From: Chamaea fasciata
Lineage: Eukaryota > Chordata > Aves > Passeriformes > Sylviidae
DNA length: 64,000 bases
Assembly: GCA_029207755.1 (NCBI GenBank)
Contig: JARCOQ010000005.1
Coordinates: 43,983,621 to 44,047,620, forward strand
Direction: 5' to 3'
Positions 38,901-51,270 of this stretch are shown here, in pieces. The position numbers and the translations under genes were made by a program. Below the pieces are notes generated by a model. The model was not told where the DNA came from and did not search any database. It worked only from the letters and a program-made list of their open reading frames with translations. The first letter of the stretch is position 1; each line of letters begins with the position of its first letter.

Positions 38901-41900
38901 CCACCCTATGAAAGCCACCTTTCCTTTCTGCAATGTTAAACAAGATCAGCAGGAGAAAGCAGTTATCGGGGACCTGCTCCTGCAGTACGAAAATATCAGT
39001 CAGCATAGAAAATGAAAATATTATACAGTAAAAAGCAGATCACCAAAAGCAGATGAGCGTAAGGGACAAAAATACCACTTTGATCTGAAACACTTTTTAA
39101 CGTCAGTCATACCCAATGTGGTGGAAGAGTTTAGTCTCTCACCACCATTTTATTATGTTCCAGTTAAAAGTATGCAAATACAAGTCTGTTCAAGTATATG
39201 CTAAACAAAGATCACACACACAAAAAAAAATGAAAAATCCTAAAGAAAAAGGGAGATGTATATTTCATTTTAATGATTACACTTTGTATACACTTTTTGA
39301 TTGGTTGGTGTCAGAGAAACTAGTGATGGGCTAGAAAAATTTCCCTGATAACGTGAACCTCAGAAGTGCTGGAAATGTAGAAAGAATTTTGATATTATGT
39401 ATGAAATTCTGGATGACTTTGGGGACTTACACAGCAAAAAAAGGAGATATACTTAGCAGTAGAAACTGTGGTTTTGGTGTACAGCGCAGTCACCAGCTAC
39501 CCATAAGCCAGCATTCTCTTTTGACCATAATGAGGCAAATGAAGCTGCAAAGAGCATTAGGCAAAATGATGTTTGTTAGAACAGCATGGGGGAGGTCAAC
39601 TCACCTGGCCTTGTGAAGAGCTAGATTGTATGAAATGGATTACATTACATGATTGCCTGAAATAGCAGAGGCTTGTGTTCCAAGAAACCTGGATCTGCTT
39701 GTGGAAATCAAAGTAAAAACAAGATTGAGAAGACAAGGGCTACTTAAATTATTGAAAATATACCTTGGAGCAAGATGTGAATTATTATGTTTGCAGTAGC
39801 CTGAAAGCTATTGTTTATTCAGCTTTTTTTGTGGAATCAAGAAGCAAGGATTCAGACAGTCCTTTCTCTGTACACAGCAGTTTTGCTTCATTTTCTGTAA
39901 TCACTGAGAATCTTTACTGATACTGAATTAGTAGGTTCAGGAACCGGGAGAAAAAAATAAGATGCTTGCTTGCTTTGTTGATAACTGGATAAAGCAAAAC
40001 AAATAGGATATTCGTAAGACAGGGTGGTAAAAGGATGACCGTAAGGCCTGAAATTATTCAGAAGCGGTGGGCATTGGCAAGGCAAATGCCACTTATTTAT
40101 CGCAAAGCTGTGCGCTTCCAAGCAGGATCTGGTGAGAATTCAATGCTACCACAGCAGGTCTGTGTGTTGTCTGCTGCAGAAGGGTGTACCACTCTCCAGC
40201 ATAAGTGCTGCCTGGCAATACACAATCAAGTCTTGTGACACATACTCAAAAAGGATATACCAATTATCTTAATGGAAAGAAAACTGTTTCCATACATGAT
40301 TGAGCTTTCATGCTATATGTATACAGGACCTGGGGAGTGTGAAATGAGTCATGGGTAGCCTCTTTTTTAGAAGACTGTTGAATAAGTTATTAGACAGGCA
40401 GCTACTCTCAGTCCAGTGTATAGGCCTGAAGGAATAGGTAAACACAAAAAGAAAGAATGAAGGGATGAAGAGAGAGAATAGTTACTCACACAATTCTGTC
40501 CTGCTTCCAGGCAAATAGACTTTCTAGTGTCTTAAATTTCTTCCTCTAGTAACAGACTGAGGGCTGTACTGAACTTTAAAGGCCTTCATTAGTTGCTAAG
40601 TTATGCTGAGACCAACCACGGTGCAGCTATTCAATAGAGATATTTCATTATTTTGTTGCTAGACTGCTTAACATCTCAGTAGCAGAAACAAAAAACCCCA
40701 AAGACCAAGCACAAATTAGTGCTGTTAATCTTTAGGACAGCTGATCTTTCCAAATATTCTGCAACAAACCTCTTTCTTCCTGTTACTGGTAGAGATTGGT
40801 TCTTAAAGAGTCTCTCTTTTATCAATGAGAACTATATGACTGTTTCTTTTAAATAAGCATTTTTTTTTCCTAACTGTTTCAAGCTCAGCCACATGGAATT
40901 AGCTGACATTTATTCATTCTCTGGATTTTCCTCTCCTTACAAAGATATTTTTGCCCAGGATTACTGACCAGCCAGCTATGCAGCCATTGAGAAGCATGCA
41001 AGAGTCTGTGCAGGGAAAGGGGAAATTTTGGTACATTTAAGTACCTGTGGGCAGTTGGGAGGTTACATCCACTTAAAAGGATGATGTCTGCAGAAAAAAA
41101 AATCTTTTCTTTAGGAGTTTTGTTCAAGCTACCAAACAAAATTATTTATTTTTAATTAAATAGTATGACTCAAGCTTGCACCATATCAAATCTGATTTGA
41201 TTTTAATGCAGTCTGTCTCCCAATCCATGTATGCCTACTCCAGCAAATGCAGCAGCAAACATGAGATGATTATTTCTCTGTTCCACTGTTTCCTGTCAGT
41301 CTTCATCAACATGAAAATTAAATTGTGACACAACATAAATAAGGGAATATCAAAATATGGTCACTGAAAGTGGACTACATGGTGCTTTCAACACAGAGGT
41401 AGCTTCTGCTTCAATCATATTTGCTGTTATTTGTTAATAGCTACCTGACAAAGAAAAACACACAGATTTCTCTAGCCCCTCCTCCCTCCAAAGCTCTTCC
41501 CTCCAGTATCTGTTTTACTGAAGTCTCCTCACATTATAAATGCCACCAAAGAGCTCTTTTTAATTACTGCAGTAGATCATCAAAAGTTAGACTTTTTTCT
41601 TTTAATTTCTGTTTTCAAGCTTATTTGTGGCAAGAGATGGGACAGGGACAAATTGACTTCTGATTGAATTTCACCATGAGGAAGTATGCAAGGCTATTGA
41701 AATAATAAAAAATTCCACATTCAATCCCCTCTGCACAATGAGTCTCAGCACTCCAACATGGAATACAGCCATGCAACCATTTCCCTGGGTAGATACTAGC
41801 TAAATATATCTATCCACCAACCTCATAATCAGAGTTTTCCGGTCCACAGCTGAGTGATCTGATTCATCTCACTTTTTTGGCAAGAAACAAAAATCAGGGA

Positions 41901-42004
41901 AGTAAGATAGACTGGAAAGCAATATGAAATGATGAAATAGAGTGCATGTCATTGACAAAAATCAATTTGCGGTTATTATATCCAGTAGTAGCTTCTATTT
42001 TCCC
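35904..42004. other. Non-coding stretch, no gene recognised
   Basis: No gene is supported. A GC-richer patch at 37300-37790 opens several overlapping frames on both strands (up to 123 codons, minus). A lone octamer motif ATGCAAAT lies at 39172-39179. A 52-bp minus-strand segment at 39605-39656 is bounded by good splice-like sites but is too short to support. Confidence 0.5.
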
Positions 42005-42986
42005 TCCAGAGTCTGTATTGGGACCAATATTATTTAATATCTTTATCAACAACATAGATAGTGGGACTGAATGCACCTCCAGCAAGTTTGAAGATGACAC
42101 CAAAGCTGAGGGGTGCAGTTGATTCACTGGAGGAAAAGTATGCCATCCAGAAGGACCTTGACAGACTTGGGAAAGGGACCCATGCAAACCTCTTGAAGTT
42201 CAACAAGGCCAAGTACAAGGTCCTGCATGTGGGTTGGGGATATCCCCAGTACCAGTACAGGCTGGGAGCTGAATGGGTTGAGAGCATCCCTGAGGAGAAG
42301 GACTTGGGGTATGGGCAGATGAAATATTCAGCATGAGATGCTAACGTGCTCGTGCAGCCCAGAGCGCCAAGCATGCCCAGGGCTGCATCAGAAGTGATGT
42401 GGCTACCAGGCTGAGAGAGGGGGTTCTGTCCCTCTACTCTGGGCCCATAAAATCCTGTCTGCAGTACTGTATCCAGCTCTGGGGTCCCCAGAATCAGAAA
42501 GATGAAGACCTGTTAGAAAGGGTCCAGAGAAGGGTCATGAAAGTTTTCAGAGGGGTGGAACACTTCTCCTATAAAGTAACAATGAGAGAGTTGAGGTTGT
42601 TGATCCTAGAGTAGGGAAGGCTCTGAGGAGACTTTATATCAGTCTTTCAACACATAAAGCCTTAAAACAAAGATGGAGACATTTTACAAAGGCCTGTAAT
42701 GATAGTAAAAGGGGGAGAAGTTTTTTAAAAAAGAGAGTAGATTTTGTTTGGACATAAGAAAGAAATTCTTTTATGATAACAGTCGTGAGGCATTGGAACA
42801 GGTTTCCCATAGAAGCTATGGATGCCTCATCCCTTGCATTGTCGAAGTCCTGTTTGATGGGGCTTTGAGCAACCTAATCTGGTGAAAAATAACAATGCCT
42901 ATGGGGTTAGACTAGATGGACTTTATAGGTCTCTTCCACTCCAAACCATTCTCTGATACTACGATTCCATGATTCTGTGATTCTGT
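42005..42986 (+). mobile_element. CR1 LINE, 3' part with reverse transcriptase remnant
   Basis: A 5'-truncated CR1 copy of about 980 bp. Translation of the left part is clearly reverse transcriptase-like: a frame over about 42007-42075 reads SVLGPILFNIFINNID. A second frame (42061-42336) includes LKFNKAKYKVLHVGWG, and 42399-42614 includes CIQLWGPQNQKDEDLLERVQ. These pieces lie in different frames, so the coding region is broken and the catalytic upstream part (palm with the FADD motif) is only partly present; the equivalent of FADDTK reads as FEDDTK at DNA level near 42088. The right end has the CR1 tail repeats ATTCCATGATTCTGTGATTC at 42963-42982. It cannot mobilise itself. Confidence 0.96.
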
Positions 42987-43369
42987 ACAATTAGTACAAA
43001 TTGTTCCAGGATCTCAATCCCTGGTGTGACACCTGACAGGCTGCTATATCTGATCAAGTGTTCCACAAAAAGGAATTCTATACAAAATAACACACTTGAA
43101 ATTTGTCAAATATTACTAGTAAAATTCAGTTCATCTTTGCACCCACTCATTCCTGACAAGACTTCTAATGATTTTATTTCATTTGTTATATTTATTCATT
43201 TTCCTATATCTATGTTAGAAATTTAAATAACATCAGCCTGAGATGAAGAGCTTTGATTAAAAAAGGAACAGCTAGACCAGATTTATTCAGTATCTTACTC
43301 TACTCCATATGTCTACTGAAATATTTCTTTCTTCAAACATCATAATTTATTTCTTTCTTATTCTTTCAG

Positions 43370-43485
43370 CACCTTCAATTTTTATCTATAATCTCACTGG
43401 AAACATTATTGCTGCAGATCTTCCTGTTGAGATCATATTAGGAAGCAAACAGAGTGTCACAGAGGAATACGCTCTCATATTTTTG
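43370..43485 (+). other. Candidate internal coding exon, unknown protein
   Basis: A 116-bp segment between a long pyrimidine-rich acceptor (TTCTTTCTTATTCTTTCAG, ending at 43369) and a donor-like site (TTTTTG|GTATCA, GT at 43486-43487). One frame is open throughout: two bases, then exactly 38 codons. The translation (IYNLTGNIIAADLPVEI, then LGSKQSVTEEYALIF) has an alternating hydrophobic pattern and a possible N-glycosylation site (NLT), so it reads like a beta-rich extracellular or structural protein segment. I do not recognise the family. The donor is not a strong consensus, and no neighbouring exon of the same protein is certain. It could be a real exon of a large gene, a relic, or chance. 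Confidence 0.27.
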
Positions 43486-44613
43486 GTATCACCTTTCTCC
43501 TTTTAATTTCCTCTCTATTTGTATGGGAGGAAGGGGAGAGCCCAGAGTCCAGCGTCTGAAACACTTACTAGATTATCTTCCTGTCATTCTCTGCTAATAC
43601 AAGATTCTTCCCTTCATGCCATCAGCTAGTGTTTTGACAAGTCATCAAAGACCCAAACAGACAAACATTCTTCTCAGGAAGACTCATATCTCACTATTGC
43701 AAAGGCTTGTTTCATACTTAGCCAAAACTCTCCTTTTCGAGGCCTTCCATGTAGTTCTATCAAATAGCAATACCTAAACTACTTTCCTTCCTTGGAATTT
43801 AGCAGCCTTCAGTCATACACAGATTTTTGTGAGAAAGCAGTTTGTTCTGTGAGCATCATGAATAATTGTTGCATCATATAGTTTGTCCAGAAACAGGGTG
43901 AAGTTTTACCCGCAAATGTCACATTCTTCATAGCTAAAAAAGCCTTTAAGAACAAAGGAACAAAAATGTCCAGGCAACCTTATCTACTGGCTTTGTTATA
44001 AACTTCAGCTCCACAGGAGTAAAGGATTGTGAGAACTCATATTTGAGCAGATCTTTGAAGATAAAAGTGTTGAAAGTTATTTTCTATAAGTGTATGTGAT
44101 GGCTAGATAGATGAGCACTGGACAGAAGCCTCTAGAGCTGAGAAGCCACTCTCTGAACTCAGTGCAATAGCTGTTTGTTACACAAGACAGGATTACAGCA
44201 ATCTCCACTGGGCATTCTTTTCTTGTTTGTGTTCTAATTCAAGTCTGTATATGACATGTTTAAAAGCACACAAACAAACACATATGTGCATGTATGGGCA
44301 TTTCCTGCTGTTATTTTCTATACCTATCTTTCCAAAGAAAAGCAATACTAAAATTGGGAGTCTATGGAATTTAGTAACTTAGACTGACCAATATTCCAAG
44401 AATTTTTTAATTACTTTCAAACATTTCTTTTTTTAAATTAATAACTTCAAACTCAAATTCAACTCAGAACATGGCAAGTCATGGAAATACACAATTACAA
44501 TAAAACTGCATATTTCTAACCCTTTCTCACATACCTGGAGGGAAGGTGAAAGTATTTCAAAATCAATATAGTTGCATTTACTGTTACTATTTCCATAGTC
44601 CTTTATCATTAGT

Positions 44614-44614
<1 letters not shown>

Positions 44615-44657
<43 letters not shown>
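44615..44657. repeat. (TAA)14 microsatellite
   Basis: An uninterrupted TAA array of 43 bp. Its length and perfection suggest it varies between individuals. Confidence 0.97.
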
Positions 44658-47199
44658 CTAGTTCTTGAAGAGTAGCTTTCCAGCTTGTTTTCTAGCAACT
44701 TTCTAGTAGTCATGCTAAATCCTTCTTGCAAAAAAAAACATGTAGTGATTGTTCCTTCAGAGTCACATTATTTTAATTCCTGTTAATATCCTCTTTAGAA
44801 GATAAGAGCCAGTTCCTCATTGTTTCAAAAGTTAATTTCTACCAAGGCTATTTCCCTTCTTCTCAGCTACTACACAGCCAAAAAGATCCTTAATACATTT
44901 CTCATTTTATTTTCAAATCAAGAAGTGGCTTTAATGTGGTTATTCCCGTAAAAGGAATATTTTTCTAATATTGTGAAATTTAATGTATGAGAGAAGAGTA
45001 AAAGCTCCTGGTTTGCATCATTCCTACATATCTGATAGTAAATTTCCGTCCATGAGTCACATGTGGTACGACACAAGCAACCAGCCCACATGATTACTGT
45101 GAATCTTAACTTGCAGCACCAAACAAAGTATGGGGCTTTCCAGATGACTACTGCAAAGCAAGCAACATTTTAGAGGGATGAACTATTATTTCTGGCAATT
45201 CAGACAGCATAGAGGTCGCAAACAGAAACTTCCTAAGGAACAAAAGCTTCTGGTGACTGACAAAAAGAAGTACGACCTGCAGACAGGTGAGCAAGTAGAA
45301 AAGGTGTAAATACATTAGGAAAAGGATAGGATAGACTGCAGAGAGTTGAGTTTACAGCTTCTTCAGTCCCCTGTCCACAAATCCTTGATATATTAGAAAC
45401 CATCACAGCTAAGCTTGTGTCCTCTTAAAAATTCCCTGTAGTAACATTCTTCCCCTTAGAACTGTCCTCATCACTCTCAGGGTGTATTTCTACCCACCTT
45501 TACTTCTGCAAGTTAGAGCAGATATTCAGTGAAATACCATTATAGATATCACAAAGCTGAATGAGAATTTTATGATGAATTAATTTCATAAGAAAATACC
45601 AATCCCCCAAAACCAGAAGGTGTTGTGCAAGGTTGTTAGCCTCACAGCCTCCTGGCAAGCATTGTGTCATGATGACACTAGACAGGACTTCAAGCATCTG
45701 TGAGCCTCCCGTTACAACTGCCTCAGGGACCTGAGAACTTTCAGAGCTGGTCATGTGCAGCTTTCCAGACTTCTGTACCCTTTCCAATGGCAACAAATCC
45801 CTGGATCTCAAACCCTCCTGAACCTTTTGCTTCTCCTGGCAACCTTGAAAACCCTGACTAATGCCAAAGACCAAAGGTCTGTCTCTTATGCTCATTGATC
45901 TTGGCTCTTACATGATGCAAGGACTCACACAATCTCCTGGTTGTCTTATTGACTTTGTTCTTATGGCCAAGCCAAGAGATGCCGTGCTTGGCTTTCCACA
46001 CTCACTTTCACTACAGGCTTGCTAAGAAAGATTCTAGTTTTCCACATGTAGGCATCTTCATTTTTTGTTTCAAAATGGATCACTCTTGGTCAGCAGGTCT
46101 GCACTGTTGGGTTGAGAACAGCTTAACTTTGTCTTCAGATGTTAAGGTCCAAGCTTCTAATGGCAAAATCAGCTGCTTTGAAAGCCTAATCAAACCTTCT
46201 GTGTTAAAGGATCTGGTAGAAAAAATGCTTCTGACAGAAAATATTATTTATATCTAAATATTGTGCCAAGTAAAAGTTAGACCAATTTATCCTTGATGTC
46301 TCTGTCAACCATGTATTTTATGATTCAATATAGTTTTCTCTTTGTACTGATATTTAGGATTGGAGGACTTTTAGGTCTTAGTGATGTTATGCCAGCTCAT
46401 CTTGGTATGCCAACTAATCTCAGTAGACACATGCTTTCTACACAGTTGTAAGACTTGAGTTACTCCTATCTTCTATTTCAATTTTGTGGGAAGAAAACCT
46501 CAATATATGATGATTCACCAACCAAATAAATGTTGGCTTTAGGCTTCACCACCAAGAAGTTCATATGACCTTGCTGAATGATCCCACACCTCATTCTCCC
46601 TGGTCCAAAATTAACTTGCGTCTGCAGTGAGGATTGGATCAGGGCAACAAAGGAACAGCTGTTTCCCACTTATGTGACTGGGAGCACATGCTGCAGCGGG
46701 TAGTCACAACAGCAACACTGTATTTCGTAATTCCAGTAAATTCACCTGTGAATAGAGTACTACAGGTATTTTCCATGATCCCTGCTAAAATGGGGGAGAC
46801 TCTGAGAGAAAAACATATAATTATTAATTCTTTAAGATTAAAAAAGACAAAATTTGCTGTTTCTTAATTGAAAGTCAAACCAGAAAGAGCTCTGAAAACT
46901 CCAGGAATCTGCACATCCCCAGCAGCCTCCTCTAGAACAAGCCTCACAGCTCTGCTGCAAGGTAGCTGGGAGAACTTACCATTACCACCCTATTGCAGAT
47001 CACTAAACAAAACCAGTTAGCTCCAAATTTCCCACATTTTTTGAGTGATTCTCTTTCAATGCTTAAAATGGCCTGGTCAGACATCAAAAGAGTAGTAACA
47101 GAATCCAAAATAACTCTAGGAGAAGTCAAATTGATTATTGCTAAGGTTGGTTGCAGATGCTCGCTCTGCACCAGCTCCTCTAGTTATTGTGCTTAATAA

Positions 47200-47559
47200 C
47201 TTTAAAATCGTATTTTCTATTTTTTTCTATTTTCTGTCTTCCCTGTGACTTAAGTGAAGATCAACATGAAGAAAAGGAGTGTATAAACCCTGGGTATGCA
47301 AATCACACTACTTTAAAACAGTTACAAAATTTCTTGCTGAGAGAGATAAGACTTTATGCAAATTATATATTACACTAAACTGATTGTATTTGCATGCAGA
47401 TGATAAGCTGAAACACACCATTGAAATCCATGCCTGCTTGCACACTCACAGCAAGGTCATTTTAAGAGCTGAGTACCTGCCGTGTCTTATGTGACAAACT
47501 GCATTTATTTGGATGAGCACAACATTCTCCTCTGACAGAAGAACAACCTCAATGTAGCA
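47200..47559. promoter_or_regulatory. Candidate enhancer-like element with octamer cluster
   Basis: Three perfect POU octamer motifs lie within 100 bp: ATGCAAAT at 47296-47303 and 47356-47363 on plus, and at 47388-47395 on minus (read as ATTTGCAT). Two GATA-type motifs lie among and beside them: AGATAAG at 47344-47350 and TGATAAG at 47401-47407. POU factors (OCT/BRN classes) bind the octamer. In random sequence a given 8-mer on either strand is expected about once per 30 kb, so the clustering is notable. The outer boundaries are guesses. Function is an inference: no promoter, gene or conservation data are available here. Confidence 0.35.
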
Positions 47560-50500
47560 TTGCCTGACTTCTGATAGTTTCCTTCTCTTACTTACTTGTG
47601 TCATCATTGCAGAGAAAGCTCATGTACACTCTAATAGTATGTCCAATACAAGTTCAGCTCTTTCGGGCATTGCAGCTTGCCTGGTCAGGACTGGACACTT
47701 GTCCTCATTGAACTCAATTATAGTTTTGCCCAGACCTTGACTGGAACAATAACATCAGGGAAAGGACCACCCATGGGCTGTAATACATATTAAATGATGT
47801 TATAAGAATAATTGCAGACAAATAAGAAGATCCAGACATTCCAATATGAACAGCACTGTTAGCATTAGTAGTGTCAAGCAGCAGACAGGCCACGTTGAGT
47901 GGGAAAGAACCAGGTCAATGCAGAAGCGCACATCCCAAATCCCATCCTCATTTCCAGAAGTCAGAGGCTGAGTAGCTCTTACAGCATGACATGTATTACT
48001 CACTTTTTTGTCTAATAATTATAATAATTCTGAAAATTCATGCTGCTTTTTATTTCCTTATTTAGTGCTAAACTGCTCTGTGACCTCCTATATTTACTGC
48101 CATAGCTGGAAAAAGCATATCCTTTTTATTTACTGTCTTTTAATCTCACTTATGGTCTCTTTCTTTTTATGGTGCTGGGCTGGCAGACAAAAGGTTTCAA
48201 CCCTGCCTTTCTACAAGCCAGTTTGGAAGATTGTATGGTCATGCTTGCTGCTAAGAACCTGGACTGCAGTCCCTAAGGCACTCCCATCCAACCTGCTTCT
48301 TCATCCCAGGGAGCAAGGAACAACTTGCTCATGCAGCAGGCTTGTCTCCTGGTGTGCCTGTGACATCCCAGCACAGACCACCAAATTCTTTCTACTACCA
48401 GCCTCTCAGAAAAGGTGAAGGGCAGTGATTCCTGTTGACTGGGAAAGGAGCAGACAAGATGAAGAAAACACTGATCTGACCTACAGGCAGGATTTAATCC
48501 ATGCAAGAAAGTGTGAAGTATGGAAAACATGTCTCAACACATCACCAAGACAGAACACACAGTTACTGGTTCATCCAAACTAAAGCAAAATTCCCAATCT
48601 TCTCAGAAGGATTTTGCTTGAGACAGCCTTGACCTAACAAAAAGGGGACTTGTGAGACACACTCCCTATGCAGTAAAAATTTCAAGGCTCCTCATGCTGT
48701 CCAAGTATGATCAAAATAGATCAATAATGCAATTGTTGTCTCCCAAATTGCCATCATTGCTTACATTTAATTCTAACATTCCCTTGAGAACATAACCAGT
48801 TGTAAGAACCACCTTTTTGATGCTAATGATTTCCTAGTTTGATATAAGATGTTATGCTGACATCTTCCTGTTATGCACTAGTCAGAGTATCTTGGAAGAA
48901 AGGACCCTGCAGCAGTGAGAGTAGTCAATAATTCTTTCGGCTTATCAAAATCTATTAATTTCAAATTTCCAATAACCAATACTTGGCACTTACATCAGCT
49001 TTCAATTAGTCATTTCAACAAACAGAGAGAATCCTTTAGATTTTAAAGGATTAAAGATGCTATGAAACTCCTGCTGAATACACACATGCATTTTATAACT
49101 AACAAGCAAAATTTTTACAGATGGCTAACCACAAAATACCATGGCTCTTTCCAAAGAGATAATTTAATGACTGCTCTGCTACTAAATTCCTCGACTTCTC
49201 CCAGTAGAATAGTTCAGATTGCAGTTGTTTTTGATGGGTTTAACATTACTTTGGCACTATTTTTCCTCATTTCCTATTTGTGGAAATACAAACATATTTT
49301 CTTCAATTTTCTTACATGTGGAGAATCTGATATAATGAAATGCTCTTGCACAGAATCCAATATTAAAAAAAAATTGTAATCGAACAAACATTGGGGTCTG
49401 CCTTGGGTTTTAGCTATAGCACTATTGCTAGATTATGCTTCCTAGTGAGACACATGTAAGCGTTGTTGCCTCCTACTACTGCATTTCAATTTACTGGAAC
49501 CACTGCTATACTCATAAGTACATATCTGCACACTTGACAGAGTGAGGATTTTGTTGCTAGTATGTCTTACCATTAGGACAGGAAAAGAATGGCTGATGTT
49601 CTCTGCTGAATCCCAGAGTCTAAGGGAGGACACAGCTGAAGGCGCTAACAGATTGCCTACATGATGACCACCCATATTCAGGGATTTTGACTGGATCCTG
49701 GAAGCAGAAGGCAGTGTTTCTGCAGCAACTTTGCAAGACAAAGATAATCTATCTGTAGCAAGAGATCTAGAACTTTTTTATTGTGAAGTAGCTCTGTGCA
49801 CACAAAGACAAAAATGCTGTTTAGTGATATAAGTCAAAGGCAAAGTGTTTCCACAGAAAATGAGCAGAAGTAGAAAACATTGCTTGGCATTTTCCAGCTC
49901 CATTTCTCCTGCTCCGTGAGCCTTAAATGAAGTAAGTTAAGGCAAGGAATGGGTTACTGCACTCCCAGCTGTTCACACAAAAGGACACTTTGTACCTGTT
50001 CCCAGTGAATGAAAGTTTGCTTTGTGTAAAAGCAGTTCATCACCCCAGCCTTGGAGTCCAGGGGAGTGGTGGAGCAGCAAAGCCCAGGCACGTTCTGGCT
50101 GGAATCAGCGTGCTACCAAGGAAGAGGAAGGCTGAAGGGCAGGTCTGCTGCAATCAAGATTCATTACCTTTAACGTGTAAACATGCCGCCAACTGAAGTT
50201 TGATGTCATAACAAATGCAAACAGCAGGGATAGTCTGCTAAACATAAGCATGAGAATGTGTATTTTTCACTTTAATCCCAGCTCTGTTTAGTTTACTGTA
50301 TTTGCTTAAGGCTGGAGTAATTTTCCTATCTTTCACTGAGATATTATTCAGAAAAACCTGCACTACACTGACCCTATATAATTATAAAGGAGTCTATTCC
50401 ATGCTTCCTTTGATGTTCTCCTAGATCTACATCTCCTAAACTGTGATTTGTTTCAGGCATTGCCATTAGTTTTGTGCCAGGCCCTCAGCCGGGGTAAATG

Positions 50501-51197
50501 AGTGTAGGTCTGTGGGATCTCAGGTGAGTCCCAGAAGTTCATGCCAGTGAAGAGTACCTGGGCTGTCTTGGAAAAGTCAACTCTCAGATGACGCAGTTAT
50601 GACAAAGGCATGGCCTGTCGCTAGAGCTGGGAAAACATGAGGCTAGGCTAGTATTTGTATATTAAGAAATAAAGAAAAAATAGAATTAAAACCAAAGTCA
50701 CATGATTAAAATAGCAGCTTCTTCTCTTCTCATGTCAGCTGGTGACCCAACAGTTTAAACGCTTCTCCTCCACACAAGGGTCACAAACAGGGCACATGGG
50801 CCATGCGTCTGGGCCAGCACACAGCAGCTGGATAGATCTGGATTTCCTCTACATCTTCACCCCTCTGACATTCAGAATACCACCTCCCACCTCCTCTTTA
50901 ATCCTTGAGTCTTTACTTTAGAGCTTATAATAAATCAATAGACAGTAGAAGAAAATCCCTGTGGGAGCAGCAATTGTGGTCCTATTATAAAAGCTTAAAT
51001 TCCCCACCTGCCACTTGACCAGCAAAAAGCTTGGATTCCCCACTCCAGTTCAGATTATGTAAAACTATTCAAATCCTGAGTGACAGTAGTTATGAAGACA
51101 GCTGTTGAACTCTAACTGGGGGAGGCAGGAGCAAATTCTGTGGAGTCCACTAAGAGCTGTCTTTCTATTCACCTTCCTCCCAAAGATCCTTACAATG
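47560..51197. other. Non-coding stretch, no gene recognised
   Basis: No gene is supported. The frames at 48008-48418 (136 codons, with a hydrophobic start) and 48273-48530 (minus) overlap each other and match nothing I know. A possible half of an old palindromic repeat lies at 50478-50507. Confidence 0.5.
50478..50507 (+). repeat. Possible half of an ancient palindromic repeat
   Basis: CAGGCCCTCAGCCGGGGTAA followed by ATGAGTGTAG resembles one arm of a common archosaur/turtle interspersed palindrome whose arms read roughly CCTCAGCTGGTGTAAATCAG. The opposite arm is not recognisable downstream, so this is either a truncated, eroded copy or a coincidence. Recognition is from memory. Confidence 0.25.
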
Positions 51198-51270
51198 CTT
51201 TTGTTTTCTTTTTCTTTTTCTTTCCTTTCGTTTTCTTTTTTTTGTTTTTGTTTTTTTTTTTTTTTTGTTC
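51198..51270. repeat. Polypyrimidine (TTTTC/TTTG)n tract
   Basis: About 73 bp made almost only of T and C with a few G, ending in a 16-residue T run. The left part is a TTTTC-type repeat and the right part TTTTTG. Frames on both strands here encode only F/S or K/E low-complexity peptides. The tract has the composition for triplex (H-DNA) formation. Confidence 0.9.

Larger units (their letters stand above)
42987..47199. other. Mostly non-coding stretch
   Basis: It contains a candidate exon (43370-43485) and a TAA microsatellite (44615-44657), both listed separately. The minus-strand open frame at 45500-45895 (131 codons) is the longest on that strand. Its translation is hydrophilic at the start but matches nothing I know and shows no splice context, so I do not call it a gene. 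Confidence 0.45.

Noticed and set aside
39605..39656. Minus-strand 52-bp segment with good acceptor and GTGAGT donor
   Set aside because: Open in one frame but serine/glutamine-rich and very short. It mainly shows how often splice-like pairs arise by chance here.
42030..42374. 114-codon minus-strand frame
   Set aside because: Antisense to the reverse transcriptase remnant of the CR1 copy on the plus strand.
45500..45895. 131-codon minus-strand open frame
   Set aside because: Longest on its strand, but the translation matches nothing I know and has no supporting splice sites or partner exons; an open frame of this length can occur by chance in 64 kb.
48008..48418. 136-codon frame with a hydrophobic start, resembling a membrane protein
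   Set aside because: The hydrophobic look comes from T-rich codons. An overlapping frame occurs on the other strand and no family is recognised.
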